Shown: in pieces, positions 24,923-33,010 of the stretch
Numbering within the stretch: position 1 is the stretch's first letter
How the letters are laid out: each line of letters begins with the position of its first letter
Origin: Pleomorphochaeta sp.
Lineage (GTDB): Bacteria > Spirochaetota > Spirochaetia > Sphaerochaetales > Sphaerochaetaceae
Length of the DNA: 49,247 nt
Reading direction: 5' to 3'
Assembly (NCBI GenBank): GCA_028532815.1
Contig: JAQQAS010000046.1
Location: forward strand, 1-49,247
The notes under the pieces: generated by a model
Database searches by the model: none
What the model saw: the letters and a program-made list of their open reading frames with translations, nothing else
Told to the model about the DNA's origin: nothing
Position numbers and translations under genes: made by a program

Positions 24923-26803
24923 ATGTTAAATAATATAAAGAAACAAAGCGATAAACCAAAGATACTTTTATTAATATTAGCATCTTTTATATGCTTGTTT
25001 CACTTATATATTACAGTTTCGACTTCTATCGGAGTCATGCAAGTAAGAGTTATTCATGTATTTTCATTAATGCTCTTTTGGTATTTAAGTAAATTCTTCA
25101 ATAATAATAAACTCTCTATAAAAATTGTAGATTTATTGTTAATTGGGATTATCATTGCTCTATTCTCATATTTTATGATAGGGACAGTTCCTGATGCATT
25201 AAGAGAAAAAGGCGTTTGGGGAATTACTTTCTTAGACGTAATTGCAGGAACCATACTAATTATTTTTGTTTTAGAAGTTTCTAGAGAATCAATTGGTTTA
25301 GCACTTCCAATAATAGCAGTAGTATTTTTAATATATGCATTTATTGGACCTTACTTACCCAATGTTATAGCTCACAGAGGTTATAATCTAGAATACATAA
25401 CAAATTATATAAGTTGGACAAATGAAGGTATTTATGGTGTTCCAATTGGTGCTTCAGTTTCATTCGTTGTTTTATATATAATTTTTGGTGAATTGCTAGA
25501 TAAATTTGGTGCCGGTAAATTTTTTATCGATATTGCATATGCACTAACTGGTAAAATGAAAGGGGGACCTGCAGAAGCAGCAGTATTATCAAGTGCTATG
25601 ATGGGTTCTATTAATGGAAGTGCTGTAGCAAATGTAGTAACAACAGGAACTTTTACAATTCCATTAATGAAAAAAGTAGGTTATAAAAAAGAATATGCAG
25701 GAGCTGTAGAAGCCGTAGCATCGACTGGAGGACAAATATTACCACCTGTAATGGGAGTTGCAGCTTTTGTAATGGCTGATCTAACAGGGATCCCTTATTC
25801 TCACATTGTTTTAGCCGGTATTATTCCAGGTTTATTGTATTATATTAGTTTAGGTACTGCAGTATATTTTGAAGCTGGAAGACTCGGAATTGAAGCTGAA
25901 AAAAATGAACAATTACTAAGGGTGAAACATATATTAAAAAGTGGATATTATTATTTTATTCCAATCATTATCTTGATTTATTGTTTATTAGCTTTAAAAT
26001 TATCTGCAAGCTATTCAGGATTTTTTGCAATCCTATCAATCTTAGCAATCGGTATTGTTAAAATTGGATTTATTGAACATAGATTTCCTTTCAAAGAATT
26101 AAAAGAAGCTAGTCTACATGCAGCTAAATCAGCTGTTCCTGTAGCTATAGCTTGTGCATCTGCAGGTATAGTAATTGGAATAGTAAGTATGACTGGGTTG
26201 GGAGTTAGATTCGCTCAAATTGTCTTTGATGTTTCAAATGGTAATTTATTTTTAATGTTATTAATGACAATGGTTGCCTGTATTATTTTAGGAATGGGAC
26301 TTCCTTCAACTGCAGCCTATGTAATTGCAGCAACAGTTGCAGCACCTGCTTTACTCCAAGCGGGGATATCACCAATAGCTTCTAATCTTTTTGTATTTTA
26401 TTTTGCAATAATTTCATTTATAACTCCTCCAGTAGCTATGAGTGCCTATGCTGCTAGTGGAATAGCAGATTCTGATGCTATGAAGACTGGAGTGCAAGCA
26501 TTTAAACTAGGAATTGCCGGATTTATTATTCCTTTTATGTTTGTTTACTATCCTGGGTTGTTGATTGTTGATACTTCATTTTTCTCTACAATTTATTCTT
26601 TGTTAGTGGCTTTAGTAGCAGTAGTGTTAATTGCAATATCATTTGAAGGTTGGTTAATTAAAGATTTAAAATTACTAATTAGAATATTATTAGCAGCAGT
26701 TGCCATTATAATGGTTATTCCAAATATAGTATTTAATCTTGTAGGAATTTTAGTTGCAATTGGATTGTTAGCTTATATATTAATAGGTAATAAAAGAAAA
26801 TAA
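24923..26803 (+). CDS. TRAP transporter fused permease (4TM/12TM)
   Basis: 626 aa, a single-chain DctQ-DctM fusion, the usual partner of TAXI binding proteins. About the first 170 residues carry the small-subunit-like helices; the remainder is the large DctM subunit with GGPAEAAVLSSAMMGSINGS, VEAVASTGGQILPPVMGVAA, LGMGLPSTAAYVIAATVAAP and ISFITPPVAMSAYAAS. Inner membrane; sodium-coupled uptake of an unidentified carboxylate. RBS AAAGG/TAGG at 24906-24914. The 68-nt gap from the binding protein gene contains a weak stem (CATAG/CTATG). Followed by a terminator. Confidence 0.93.
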   Translation: MLNNIKKQSDKPKILLLILASFICLFHLYITVSTSIGVMQVRVIHVFSLMLFWYLSKFFNNNKLSIKIVDLLLIGIIIALFSYFMIGTVPDALREKGVWGITFLDVIAGTILIIFVLEVSRESIGLALPIIAVVFLIYAFIGPYLPNVIAHRGYNLEYITNYISWTNEGIYGVPIGASVSFVVLYIIFGELLDKFGAGKFFIDIAYALTGKMKGGPAEAAVLSSAMMGSINGSAVANVVTTGTFTIPLMKKVGYKKEYAGAVEAVASTGGQILPPVMGVAAFVMADLTGIPYSHIVLAGIIPGLLYYISLGTAVYFEAGRLGIEAEKNEQLLRVKHILKSGYYYFIPIIILIYCLLALKLSASYSGFFAILSILAIGIVKIGFIEHRFPFKELKEASLHAAKSAVPVAIACASAGIVIGIVSMTGLGVRFAQIVFDVSNGNLFLMLLMTMVACIILGMGLPSTAAYVIAATVAAPALLQAGISPIASNLFVFYFAIISFITPPVAMSAYAASGIADSDAMKTGVQAFKLGIAGFIIPFMFVYYPGLLIVDTSFFSTIYSLLVALVAVVLIAISFEGWLIKDLKLLIRILLAAVAIIMVIPNIVFNLVGILVAIGLLAYILIGNKRK

Positions 26804-26851
26804 ATTTAAAGAAATTATATACAAATAACATAATGTATAATGAATATAGTT

Positions 26852-26882
26852 GTGGTTGTTGTTTTTAATATTCAACAACCAC
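26852..26882 (+). terminator. Rho-independent terminator of the TAXI/TRAP operon
   Basis: GTGGTTGTTG (26852-26861) pairs perfectly with CAACAACCAC (26873-26882), followed by TTTTAATT. The following 240 nt up to the broken gene at 27124 hold nothing that I can identify. Confidence 0.85.
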
Positions 26883-27123
26883 TTTTAATTGTCAAGCATA
26901 GGTAATCTCTAAGGTGGTAATAGTTTACTGTGGGGTTGGGAAGTTCATTAAAAAAAATAGATAGTATGCCTATAAAATTAGTAAAACTAGTAAAAATTAA
27001 AAACATCAACTGAGACTTTTAGAAGTTGAGGAATGAAAATTGAAGAATTATTATTCTATCTCAAAAAGTTATTGGGTGCATAAGATCCACAATTTATATA
27101 GCCGTTTTTAATACTATATATAG

Positions 27124-27814
27124 TTATTCATCGCATAAGTAATCAAAATTAAAATAAGAATAGTCTAAGAACTCATCATAGTTAAAATCATAATCCATTC
27201 TGGATGCAAAAGAAATCGTTTGTGAAAGGTCTTTGTTATCGTTAATACTTGAGCTTAATTTTGAAATTAAATCGCTTACCAATAATTCAGCATTTTTAAA
27301 GTTGGAGTTAATAATAAATAGGATTGTACAAGCTTTTTTATCTTCATCTAATTGAACAAAAATAGATCTAACTTCATCTTTTACTTTTTTTAAAATTTTT
27401 TTAAATTTTATCTGAGATAGTTTTGCATTGATTATATCAGGAAGAGCATCTCTCCTATATCTAAAAGCTAACCAATTCTGTAGAACTGCAATAGAAATAT
27501 CAGATTTATTAATACATGAAAAAAAAGTATAAGAAAAGTTCTCTTTATTTACATATAATTTTTCATTAGCATTTAAGCAATAAAATTTTTCAGCATTATC
27601 TTTTGTTATAGAAAGATGAAGCTTTCTTGCTGTCCTACCATTTGAATAGTTTCCATCAATTTCTTCAATTATGTGGCAAGGTAGTAATTCAATATAGGGT
27701 TCTTTTTGTATATCTCTAGCTATATCACAAGAATGAGATATGACTTATATATAAGTTGCAATCGGGATATTTAGGATTTGAATATTTAATAAAATCACCT
27801 TGTTGTAAGCACAT
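27124..27814 (-). pseudogene. frameshifted gene with an ISHSCDIARD motif, third gene of a TIGR04255 unit
   Basis: From ATG 27814 (GAGG upstream) the frame reads MCLQQGDFIKYSNPKYPDCNLYIS, then shifts by +1 in a TATATATAA tract near 27745-27752 and continues as VISHSCDIARDIQKEPYIEL, EEIDGNYSNGRTARKLHL, NWLAFRYRRDALPDIINAKL, ending LCDE and TAA 27126-27124. One extra base (691 nt, not 690) explains it; corrected length is about 229 aa. I have seen S-x-DCD/SCD-type motifs in uncharacterised proteins beside defence genes, but I do not recognise the family with certainty. It is 5 nt after the HTH gene and would be the last gene of the operon. Confidence 0.7.
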
Positions 27815-27819
27815 TTCAT

Positions 27820-28533
27820 TTAATCCTCGATTGATATTGGAATACTATATTTTTCTATATCTATGTTTTTAGAATTATTTTTAAGAACTTTTTTGTGTTG
27901 TCTTTCTATTTCAGCCTCGCATAGTTTCTCAACAAAATGATAAATATCATTTGAATCTTGTTCAATATAATCAATTAAAGTATTTCCCTCAGTATCACGT
28001 CTTTTAAACAGTGAGGAAAAAGATTTTAGATTGTTTTCTTCTTTTACAATTCTTAAAATTTCATTTAAAGTTTTTATAATTTTATCGGAAGATTTATTTT
28101 TTTGTTCATTACCATTTAAATATGAGTAAATGGTAGGTCGTGAAACATTTAATAGTTTTGATAAATCTGTGATATTGAGACCTAAGGTATTTCTTGCAGC
28201 ATTTAAAGTAGATTGATAGGATAAAATTGTATTTTCAGTCCTGTTATATTTTTCAATATTAGTAGCTGCAGAATTTGTTTTGTTGATGTACCTAAACGAT
28301 TGTGAATTCCAATAGTTGTATTCTTTTTCATATAATTTAGTAGAACCTATACTAAAATCCATATAATCGAATATCTCACTTATAACTGAATATTTTGAGT
28401 TTTGCTCACTTTTATTAAAATTTGAAATTTCTAGTAAAGAATTATTATTTGAGTTAAATGAATTTGTAAAAGAAAAAATATTAGAAAATGAGATTGTACT
28501 AATTCTTGGATAATTTGTATCAATCATTTCCAA
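27820..28533 (-). CDS. HTH protein of a TIGR04255-associated operon
   Basis: 237 aa. The first 90 residues are Asn/Ser-rich and low-complexity (SFTNSFNSNNNSLLE). A helix-turn-helix follows at about residues 105-145 (LNAARNTLGLNITDLSKLLN, RPTIYSYLNG). The C-terminal 70 residues are charged and helical. It overlaps the TIGR04255 gene by 10 nt and precedes the broken third gene by 5 nt, so the three are one transcription unit. Probably the regulatory or antitoxin-like member; no characterised homolog comes to mind. Confidence 0.75.
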   Translation of the reverse strand: MEMIDTNYPRISTISFSNIFSFTNSFNSNNNSLLEISNFNKSEQNSKYSVISEIFDYMDFSIGSTKLYEKEYNYWNSQSFRYINKTNSAATNIEKYNRTENTILSYQSTLNAARNTLGLNITDLSKLLNVSRPTIYSYLNGNEQKNKSSDKIIKTLNEILRIVKEENNLKSFSSLFKRRDTEGNTLIDYIEQDSNDIYHFVEKLCEAEIERQHKKVLKNNSKNIDIEKYSIPISIED

Positions 28534-29318
28534 TCCTCCTTAGCTTTATCAGTAATTGATTCATAAAATATTTGGGTAGATTTATCATTTAATTTTTGTG
28601 CATAACTAAATATTTGATCTAAGCTTGTTAATTTTAAATCCCCAAAATGGATTGCTTGATCAATATCTAAAAACGTTATTAAGCTTTTTTTCTTAGGAAC
28701 TTCTTTTTTGAGCTTAAAAATATTATTTGGAGTTTTTAAACCTAAATCATTTTGATAAACCCTCAAAAGTAGATTTGATATAGTTGTATCATCTAAATAT
28801 ATAGCACCTCTAATGCTATTATTAATTAATAAATTACTCAAAGGATTAACTGAATTAAACAGTTGTTTGCCGTGATATTCTTTTACAATGTATTTTTTAA
28901 AATCATCTTCTCCTTCAATACAATTTACATACCGCAATCCTATTTTTAAAAGGAGAGTGCCTTGAGTTAAATCTATAGACTCTGATAATATTTTTAAAAT
29001 TTGCCTATAGTTCTCTAAAAAATCAATAAAAGAGCTATATTTATCTACTTGATATGAAATTTGAGTTTTATTAATAATAATTTGTTCTGAATCAGTTGGA
29101 GATATAAAAACCCAATTGGTTTCTTTGTCGAATTTGGGTTGTTTAGATTCTTCATCTAAATTAACATTTGTAGATTGAATTGAGTGATATTTTGGATACC
29201 CCTTTTTTCTAAGCTCATCCTGTATTCTTGGAATTTTATTTTTTATTTCTAAGATTGGAGAAAAATCAATTTGAAGAATACATGTGTTTATTGGACTATT
29301 GTTTAAACTATTATTCAT
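28524..29318 (-). CDS. TIGR04255-family protein
   Basis: 264 aa. Matches the sporadically distributed TIGR04255 group: early INTCILQIDFSPIL, VFISPTDSEQIIINKTQISYQ, then GTLLLKIGLRYVNCIEGEDD in the middle and a C-terminal LITFLDIDQAIHFGDLKL. No catalytic motif is visible. RBS GGAGGAG before ATG 29318. First gene of a three-gene minus-strand operon with an HTH protein. The family's patchy distribution and its association with small operons suggest a mobile defence or conflict function, which has not been shown as far as I know. Confidence 0.78.
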   Translation of the reverse strand: MNNSLNNSPINTCILQIDFSPILEIKNKIPRIQDELRKKGYPKYHSIQSTNVNLDEESKQPKFDKETNWVFISPTDSEQIIINKTQISYQVDKYSSFIDFLENYRQILKILSESIDLTQGTLLLKIGLRYVNCIEGEDDFKKYIVKEYHGKQLFNSVNPLSNLLINNSIRGAIYLDDTTISNLLLRVYQNDLGLKTPNNIFKLKKEVPKKKSLITFLDIDQAIHFGDLKLTSLDQIFSYAQKLNDKSTQIFYESITDKAKEDWK

Positions 29319-29342
29319 TTACTCTCCTCCATATGATAATTT

Positions 29343-29372
29343 AACTTTACAACAAACTTTACACTTTTTCAA
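29343..29372 (-). promoter_or_regulatory. promoter with tandem direct repeats upstream of the TIGR04255 operon
   Basis: On the minus strand TTGAAA (29372-29367), 17 nt, TAAAGT (29349-29344). TGTAAAGTT is repeated at 29363-29355 and 29351-29343, the second covering the -10 box; a likely binding site for the operon's HTH protein. Confidence 0.5.
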
Positions 29373-29610
29373 GAAAAAAGTCTTTAACTGTTAATATTAT
29401 ATGTTTTTTATCACTTGAATTATCTAATGCAACCCCGCTACTTTTTTATTGGCTAATTAGTTGCAATGAATGTTACAAAACCTCTCAAATGATAAAGAAT
29501 GGTACTTTTGGGTAGGTAAGCAATGTTAAGTGTAATTATATTCTAATTTAATTACAAATTTATAAAAAATAGTAGTTAAGTATATACAATACTAGAGGTA
29601 ATTTTAAACT

Positions 29611-29629
29611 ATGTTATAATTTGTAACAT
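29611..29629 (+). promoter_or_regulatory. palindrome over the -10 box of the second AAA15 gene
   Basis: ATGTTATAATTTGTAACAT is a 19-bp near-perfect palindrome containing TATAAT at 29615-29620; no good -35 box is seen. It ends 14 nt before the ATPase start. The rest of the 325-nt intergenic region is unremarkable. Confidence 0.5.
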
Positions 29630-29643
29630 AAATAGGAGTTAAT

Positions 29644-31023
29644 ATGATTTCATTTATTAAGTTGAATAATTTTAAGTCTTTCAAAAATGTTGAATTTGAT
29701 TTAAGAGGTAAAAAGGGTATCCCTAAAAAAATTGCATTTATTTATGGTGAAAATGGATCTGGTAAAACAAATCTTATGGATTCACTATTTTTTCTTCATA
29801 ATAGTTTTAATACTTTAATGAATATAAATTTACTTACCAATATTGAAAATAAAGATCTAAGTAATGTTATTGAAGAGAATAAATATTCAAAGGATGATTT
29901 AATATCATTTATTAAAAAGATTGCTAACAGACCATTAGATGAATTGTTAGCTGAAAATAAGATGATAGGTTCGAAAGACCCTATGCAAATTGAAATTGGG
30001 TTTTATTTAAATAAGAAAGAAGGTAGATATTTAGTTGAGTTTAATGATTTAAAAGTAATTAAAGAATCTTTGTTTTTTACAATAAGGGAGAGAATCGGTG
30101 AAATGTTTTCGATCTCAGAAAAATCTATTAATTTAAACGATTCTGTATTTGTTGATCGAAAATATAAAAATGAATTGGTTGAAAATGTTGAAAAATATTG
30201 GGGTAAACACACCTTTATGAGTATATTGTTTAATGAAAGAAAAATAAAAAATAAAGAATATATTAATGAAAAATTAAATCCAAACCTTATACGTACTATG
30301 AAATTGCTAAATAGGTGTACAGTTATTTGTAAAAATAATTATAGTCAAAAAGGTTATTTTGCAATTCCATATTCCTTTTTAAGTAATCTAAAAGAAGGAA
30401 TATTCACGAAAAAATTTAAAAAAGAATTACCTGTTTTTGAACATTTTTTAAATATCTTTTTTACACAATTATATTCTGATATTAAAAAAGTTTTTTATAA
30501 AATAATGGTAACTGAAGATAATAAAGAGAGATATGAACTTTATTTATCAAAAGAAATGTATAATCAAGTTATAGATATTCCTTTTAAATTAGAATCCACA
30601 GGAACTCAAAAGTTGTTAGAAGTTGTTCCTGCAATAATATCTTCTTTACTTGGAGAAAGTGTCTTTATTGATGAAATAGACAACGGTATTCATGATCAAT
30701 TAATGTTTGAGATTGTGAATTTATTTAAAGAATCGCTATTGGACACAGAGACTGGTCAGTTTATTGCAACAACTCATAATACATTATTATTAAAACAATT
30801 AGAGCCTGAAAATATTTATTTAATTGTTACTGATTCTTTTGGAAATAAAGAAATTCAGAATCTTTCTGATTATTCATTTAGAACCCAAAGAAATAACAAT
30901 ATTCAAAATAAATATTTGAATGGAGATTATTTTGGACTCCCTACTGTAGGTTATTTAGATTTCACTGAAATGATTGAAGATCTTTCTACCTCTTTAAAAC
31001 CTGAAAAAGAGTTTTCTGTTTAA
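29644..31023 (+). CDS. AAA15-family ATP-binding protein
   Basis: 459 aa ABC/SMC-like ATPase. N-terminal FIKLNNFKSFKNVEFDL, Walker A YGENGSGKTNLMD at about residues 36-48, LESTGTQKLLEVVPAII (signature-like), Walker B SVFIDEIDNGIHD, H-loop ATTHNTLLLKQ. RBS AGGAG and ATG 29644. This resembles but is not a close copy of the ATPase at 226. Such ATPases act with a Toprim/RloB-like partner encoded immediately downstream; here the 3' neighbour begins correctly with an HGKSE string but is decayed. A defence function is inferred. Confidence 0.87.
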   Translation: MISFIKLNNFKSFKNVEFDLRGKKGIPKKIAFIYGENGSGKTNLMDSLFFLHNSFNTLMNINLLTNIENKDLSNVIEENKYSKDDLISFIKKIANRPLDELLAENKMIGSKDPMQIEIGFYLNKKEGRYLVEFNDLKVIKESLFFTIRERIGEMFSISEKSINLNDSVFVDRKYKNELVENVEKYWGKHTFMSILFNERKIKNKEYINEKLNPNLIRTMKLLNRCTVICKNNYSQKGYFAIPYSFLSNLKEGIFTKKFKKELPVFEHFLNIFFTQLYSDIKKVFYKIMVTEDNKERYELYLSKEMYNQVIDIPFKLESTGTQKLLEVVPAIISSLLGESVFIDEIDNGIHDQLMFEIVNLFKESLLDTETGQFIATTHNTLLLKQLEPENIYLIVTDSFGNKEIQNLSDYSFRTQRNNNIQNKYLNGDYFGLPTVGYLDFTEMIEDLSTSLKPEKEFSV

Positions 31024-31038
31024 GTGGGTTTTATTGTA

Positions 31039-31134
31039 ATGGCTAAACAAAGTGTAAAATGTAAAATAATGGTAATCGTTCATGGTAAATCAGAATATGT
31101 TTTATGCAAACATATTAAATCTGATATAATTTAA
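31039..31134 (+). pseudogene. Toprim-like partner of the AAA15 ATPase, decayed
   Basis: From ATG 31039 the frame reads KCKIMVIVHGKSEYVLCKHIKSDII and stops at TAA 31132-31134. HGKSE with a following helix (LCKHIKS) is like the first strand and acidic residue of Toprim-like partners of AAA15 ATPases. The same frame then gives NNALKRIQI, TAG, ENMLKLVWIY, TGA, resembling eroded continuation, so several changes have accumulated. Only about 31 codons remain. It lies 15 nt after the ATPase stop. The family link is from remembered motifs. Confidence 0.5.
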
Positions 31135-31378
31135 AATAATGCGTTAAAAAGAATACAAATATAGGAAAATATGTTAAAGCTTGTTTGGATATATTGAGAG
31201 AAAATAGTGTTTTATATTGTTCATTATTTATATATCAGTCTTTTAAATAATGAGTAATTTTTTAGTGAACTTATTATATAAAAATGAAATTATAGTATAA
31301 TTTAGAGACTAGACTTTTACTATATTAACCTATTTATATAAATGTTTTATGTATATTTTTCTCTAAATATCAAAAGAA

Positions 31379-31402
31379 GATACTCTAAAAATAAAGAGTA
31401 TC
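31379..31402 (-). terminator. terminator downstream of the IclR gene
   Basis: AGAGTATC (31402-31395) pairs with GATACTCT (31386-31379) and is followed on the minus strand by TTCTTTTGATATTT. The rest of 31135-31451 shows only the eroded frame noted above. Confidence 0.6.
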
Positions 31403-31451
31403 AATTATAATAACTAGATAAATTTTTGAATTTATAATTCTTAGACTTTTA

Positions 31452-32219
31452 TCAATTTAAAGGCAAAGACTGAATCCTTTCTTGAAAAGTGTCTATCAAA
31501 GATTCAATAAGTATGGAATATTTTTGAATGTTGTTATTCATTCTTTGTACTGGACCTGAAATACTAATTGCTGCAATTGGTTTATTTCTAACTAATATTG
31601 GTGCTGATACACACATTATTCCAATTTCATGCTCTTCATTATCAATTGAATAACCTCTTTCTTTAATAATTTCTAATTCTTTTAACAATTGTTTGCTATT
31701 TTCGATTGTATTGTCAGTGAACTTATAATAATTAAATTCATTAATTATTGTTTCAATTTCTTTTTTTTCTAAAAAAGCTAAGATGGCCTTACCAAGTCCT
31801 GTGCAATATAAAGGTGCCTCACCAGATATTTGGCTTGCTGTACTAACTCTGAGAGTTTGTGTGGACTCGACTTTATGTAAGTATGTAAGTTTAGTATTAT
31901 TTAGTTTTGCTAAGTGAACTGTTTCTTGTGTATGTTTTGCTATTGTTTCAACAATTTGTACACCTTCTTCTAATAATATTCCCTCAATACTTGATGTAGT
32001 ATGGAAATTATTCATTTTTGTTGTAATAAAAAACTGTTCTTCTTTAGGAGTTTTTGCTATATATCCTAAATCTTCTAATGTATTTAGGAATCGAAAAACT
32101 GTGCTTTTATGTATTTTAGTTTCCTTGGCGATATCTGATAATTTTATTTTTTTATTTTTAGCAATTGTTTCTAATATTAACATTGTTCTTTCAACTGCTG
32201 TAACTCTATTCTCTTCCAT
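31452..32219 (-). CDS. IclR-family regulator (KdgR-like)
   Basis: 255 aa. Winged HTH at about residues 7-65 (AVERTMLILETIAKNKKIKLSDIAKETKI by position), then the IclR effector domain (VETIAKHTQETVHLAKL, APLYCTGLGKAILAF, GIMCVSAPILVRN). I choose ATG 32219 because AAGGA is 9 nt upstream; the ATG at 32240 lacks an RBS and lies in a repeated ATGAAAC site. Divergent from eda-kdgK, so it probably represses KDG catabolism, with KDG or KDPG as the inducer by analogy with KdgR. Confidence 0.88.
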   Translation of the reverse strand: MEENRVTAVERTMLILETIAKNKKIKLSDIAKETKIHKSTVFRFLNTLEDLGYIAKTPKEEQFFITTKMNNFHTTSSIEGILLEEGVQIVETIAKHTQETVHLAKLNNTKLTYLHKVESTQTLRVSTASQISGEAPLYCTGLGKAILAFLEKKEIETIINEFNYYKFTDNTIENSKQLLKELEIIKERGYSIDNEEHEIGIMCVSAPILVRNKPIAAISISGPVQRMNNNIQKYSILIESLIDTFQERIQSLPLN

Positions 32220-32233
32220 TAAATTTAGTCCTT

Positions 32234-32338
32234 GTTTCATTTTTATTAATGTGTTTCATTTTTTGCTTGACATAACATTAAATTAAATATAAAAATATTA
32301 TATGTTATATAAATGAAACGGTCAATTATAAATGAAAC
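32234..32338. promoter_or_regulatory. eda-kdgK promoter with four IclR-type ATGAAAC sites
   Basis: GTTTCAT occurs at 32234-32240 and 32253-32259, and its reverse complement ATGAAAC at 32313-32319 and 32332-32338. Each pair has a period of exactly 19 nt, and the two pairs face each other across the promoter (TTGACA 32267-32272, TATAAA 32288-32293, 15-nt spacer). This suits an IclR tetramer or two dimers. Confidence 0.65.
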
Positions 32339-32350
32339 AGGAGGTTTTGT

Positions 32351-33010
32351 ATGATGGATCAATCAATAATAGATATCCTAGAAAAAAAAGGTATTGTGGC
32401 TGTATTAGTAATAGATGATTTAGATACAGCTGTAGATAGTGCTAAGGCTCTAGTCAAAGGTGGAATAACAGCAATAGAATTAGCATTAAGGACACCCGTT
32501 TCTTATGAGGCTATTGAATTAATACATAAGAATGTTCCTGAAATGATGATCGGTGTTGGCACTGTTATTAAACCAGGTCAAGCACAAAAAGTTAAAGAAT
32601 TAGGTGCTTCATTCGCTGTTGCACCAGGACTTAATCCAAAAATAATGAAAGAAGCAAAGGAATGTGGATTGCCATTTGCTCCTGGAATTTCTACAGCAAG
32701 TGAGCTAGAAAAAGCCGTTGAACTTGGCTGTAAGCTAGTTAAATTATTCCCAGCAGAAGCGTTAGGTGGTATTAAATACTTTAAAGCAATGACTGGTCCT
32801 TATAAATATTTAGGAATTAAATATTTTCCATTAGGTGGTGTAAGCGAAGAGAATTTACCACTTTGGGCTAGCGAAAAAGATATTTGTCCAATTGGTGGAA
32901 GTTGGATTGCAAAAGGCAATTTAATCAAAGAAAAAAATTATACAGAGATTACAAAGAGAGCAAGAGAAGCAGTTAAAATTTATAAAGAAATTAAGAAGGA
33001 TTTAAAATAA
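32351..33010 (+). CDS. eda: KDPG/KDG-phosphate aldolase
   Basis: 219 aa class I aldolase, normal family length. Landmarks: GGITAIELALRTP with the catalytic Glu and Arg, IGVGTVIKPGQAQ, Schiff-base Lys131 in KLVKLFPAEALGG, FPLGGVSEENLPLW. Splits 2-keto-3-deoxy-6-phosphogluconate into pyruvate and glyceraldehyde 3-phosphate. GAGG RBS and ATG 32351, with ATG 32354 as an alternative. Translationally coupled to the kinase gene by a 1-nt overlap (TAATG). Confidence 0.95.
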   Translation: MMDQSIIDILEKKGIVAVLVIDDLDTAVDSAKALVKGGITAIELALRTPVSYEAIELIHKNVPEMMIGVGTVIKPGQAQKVKELGASFAVAPGLNPKIMKEAKECGLPFAPGISTASELEKAVELGCKLVKLFPAEALGGIKYFKAMTGPYKYLGIKYFPLGGVSEENLPLWASEKDICPIGGSWIAKGNLIKEKNYTEITKRAREAVKIYKEIKKDLK

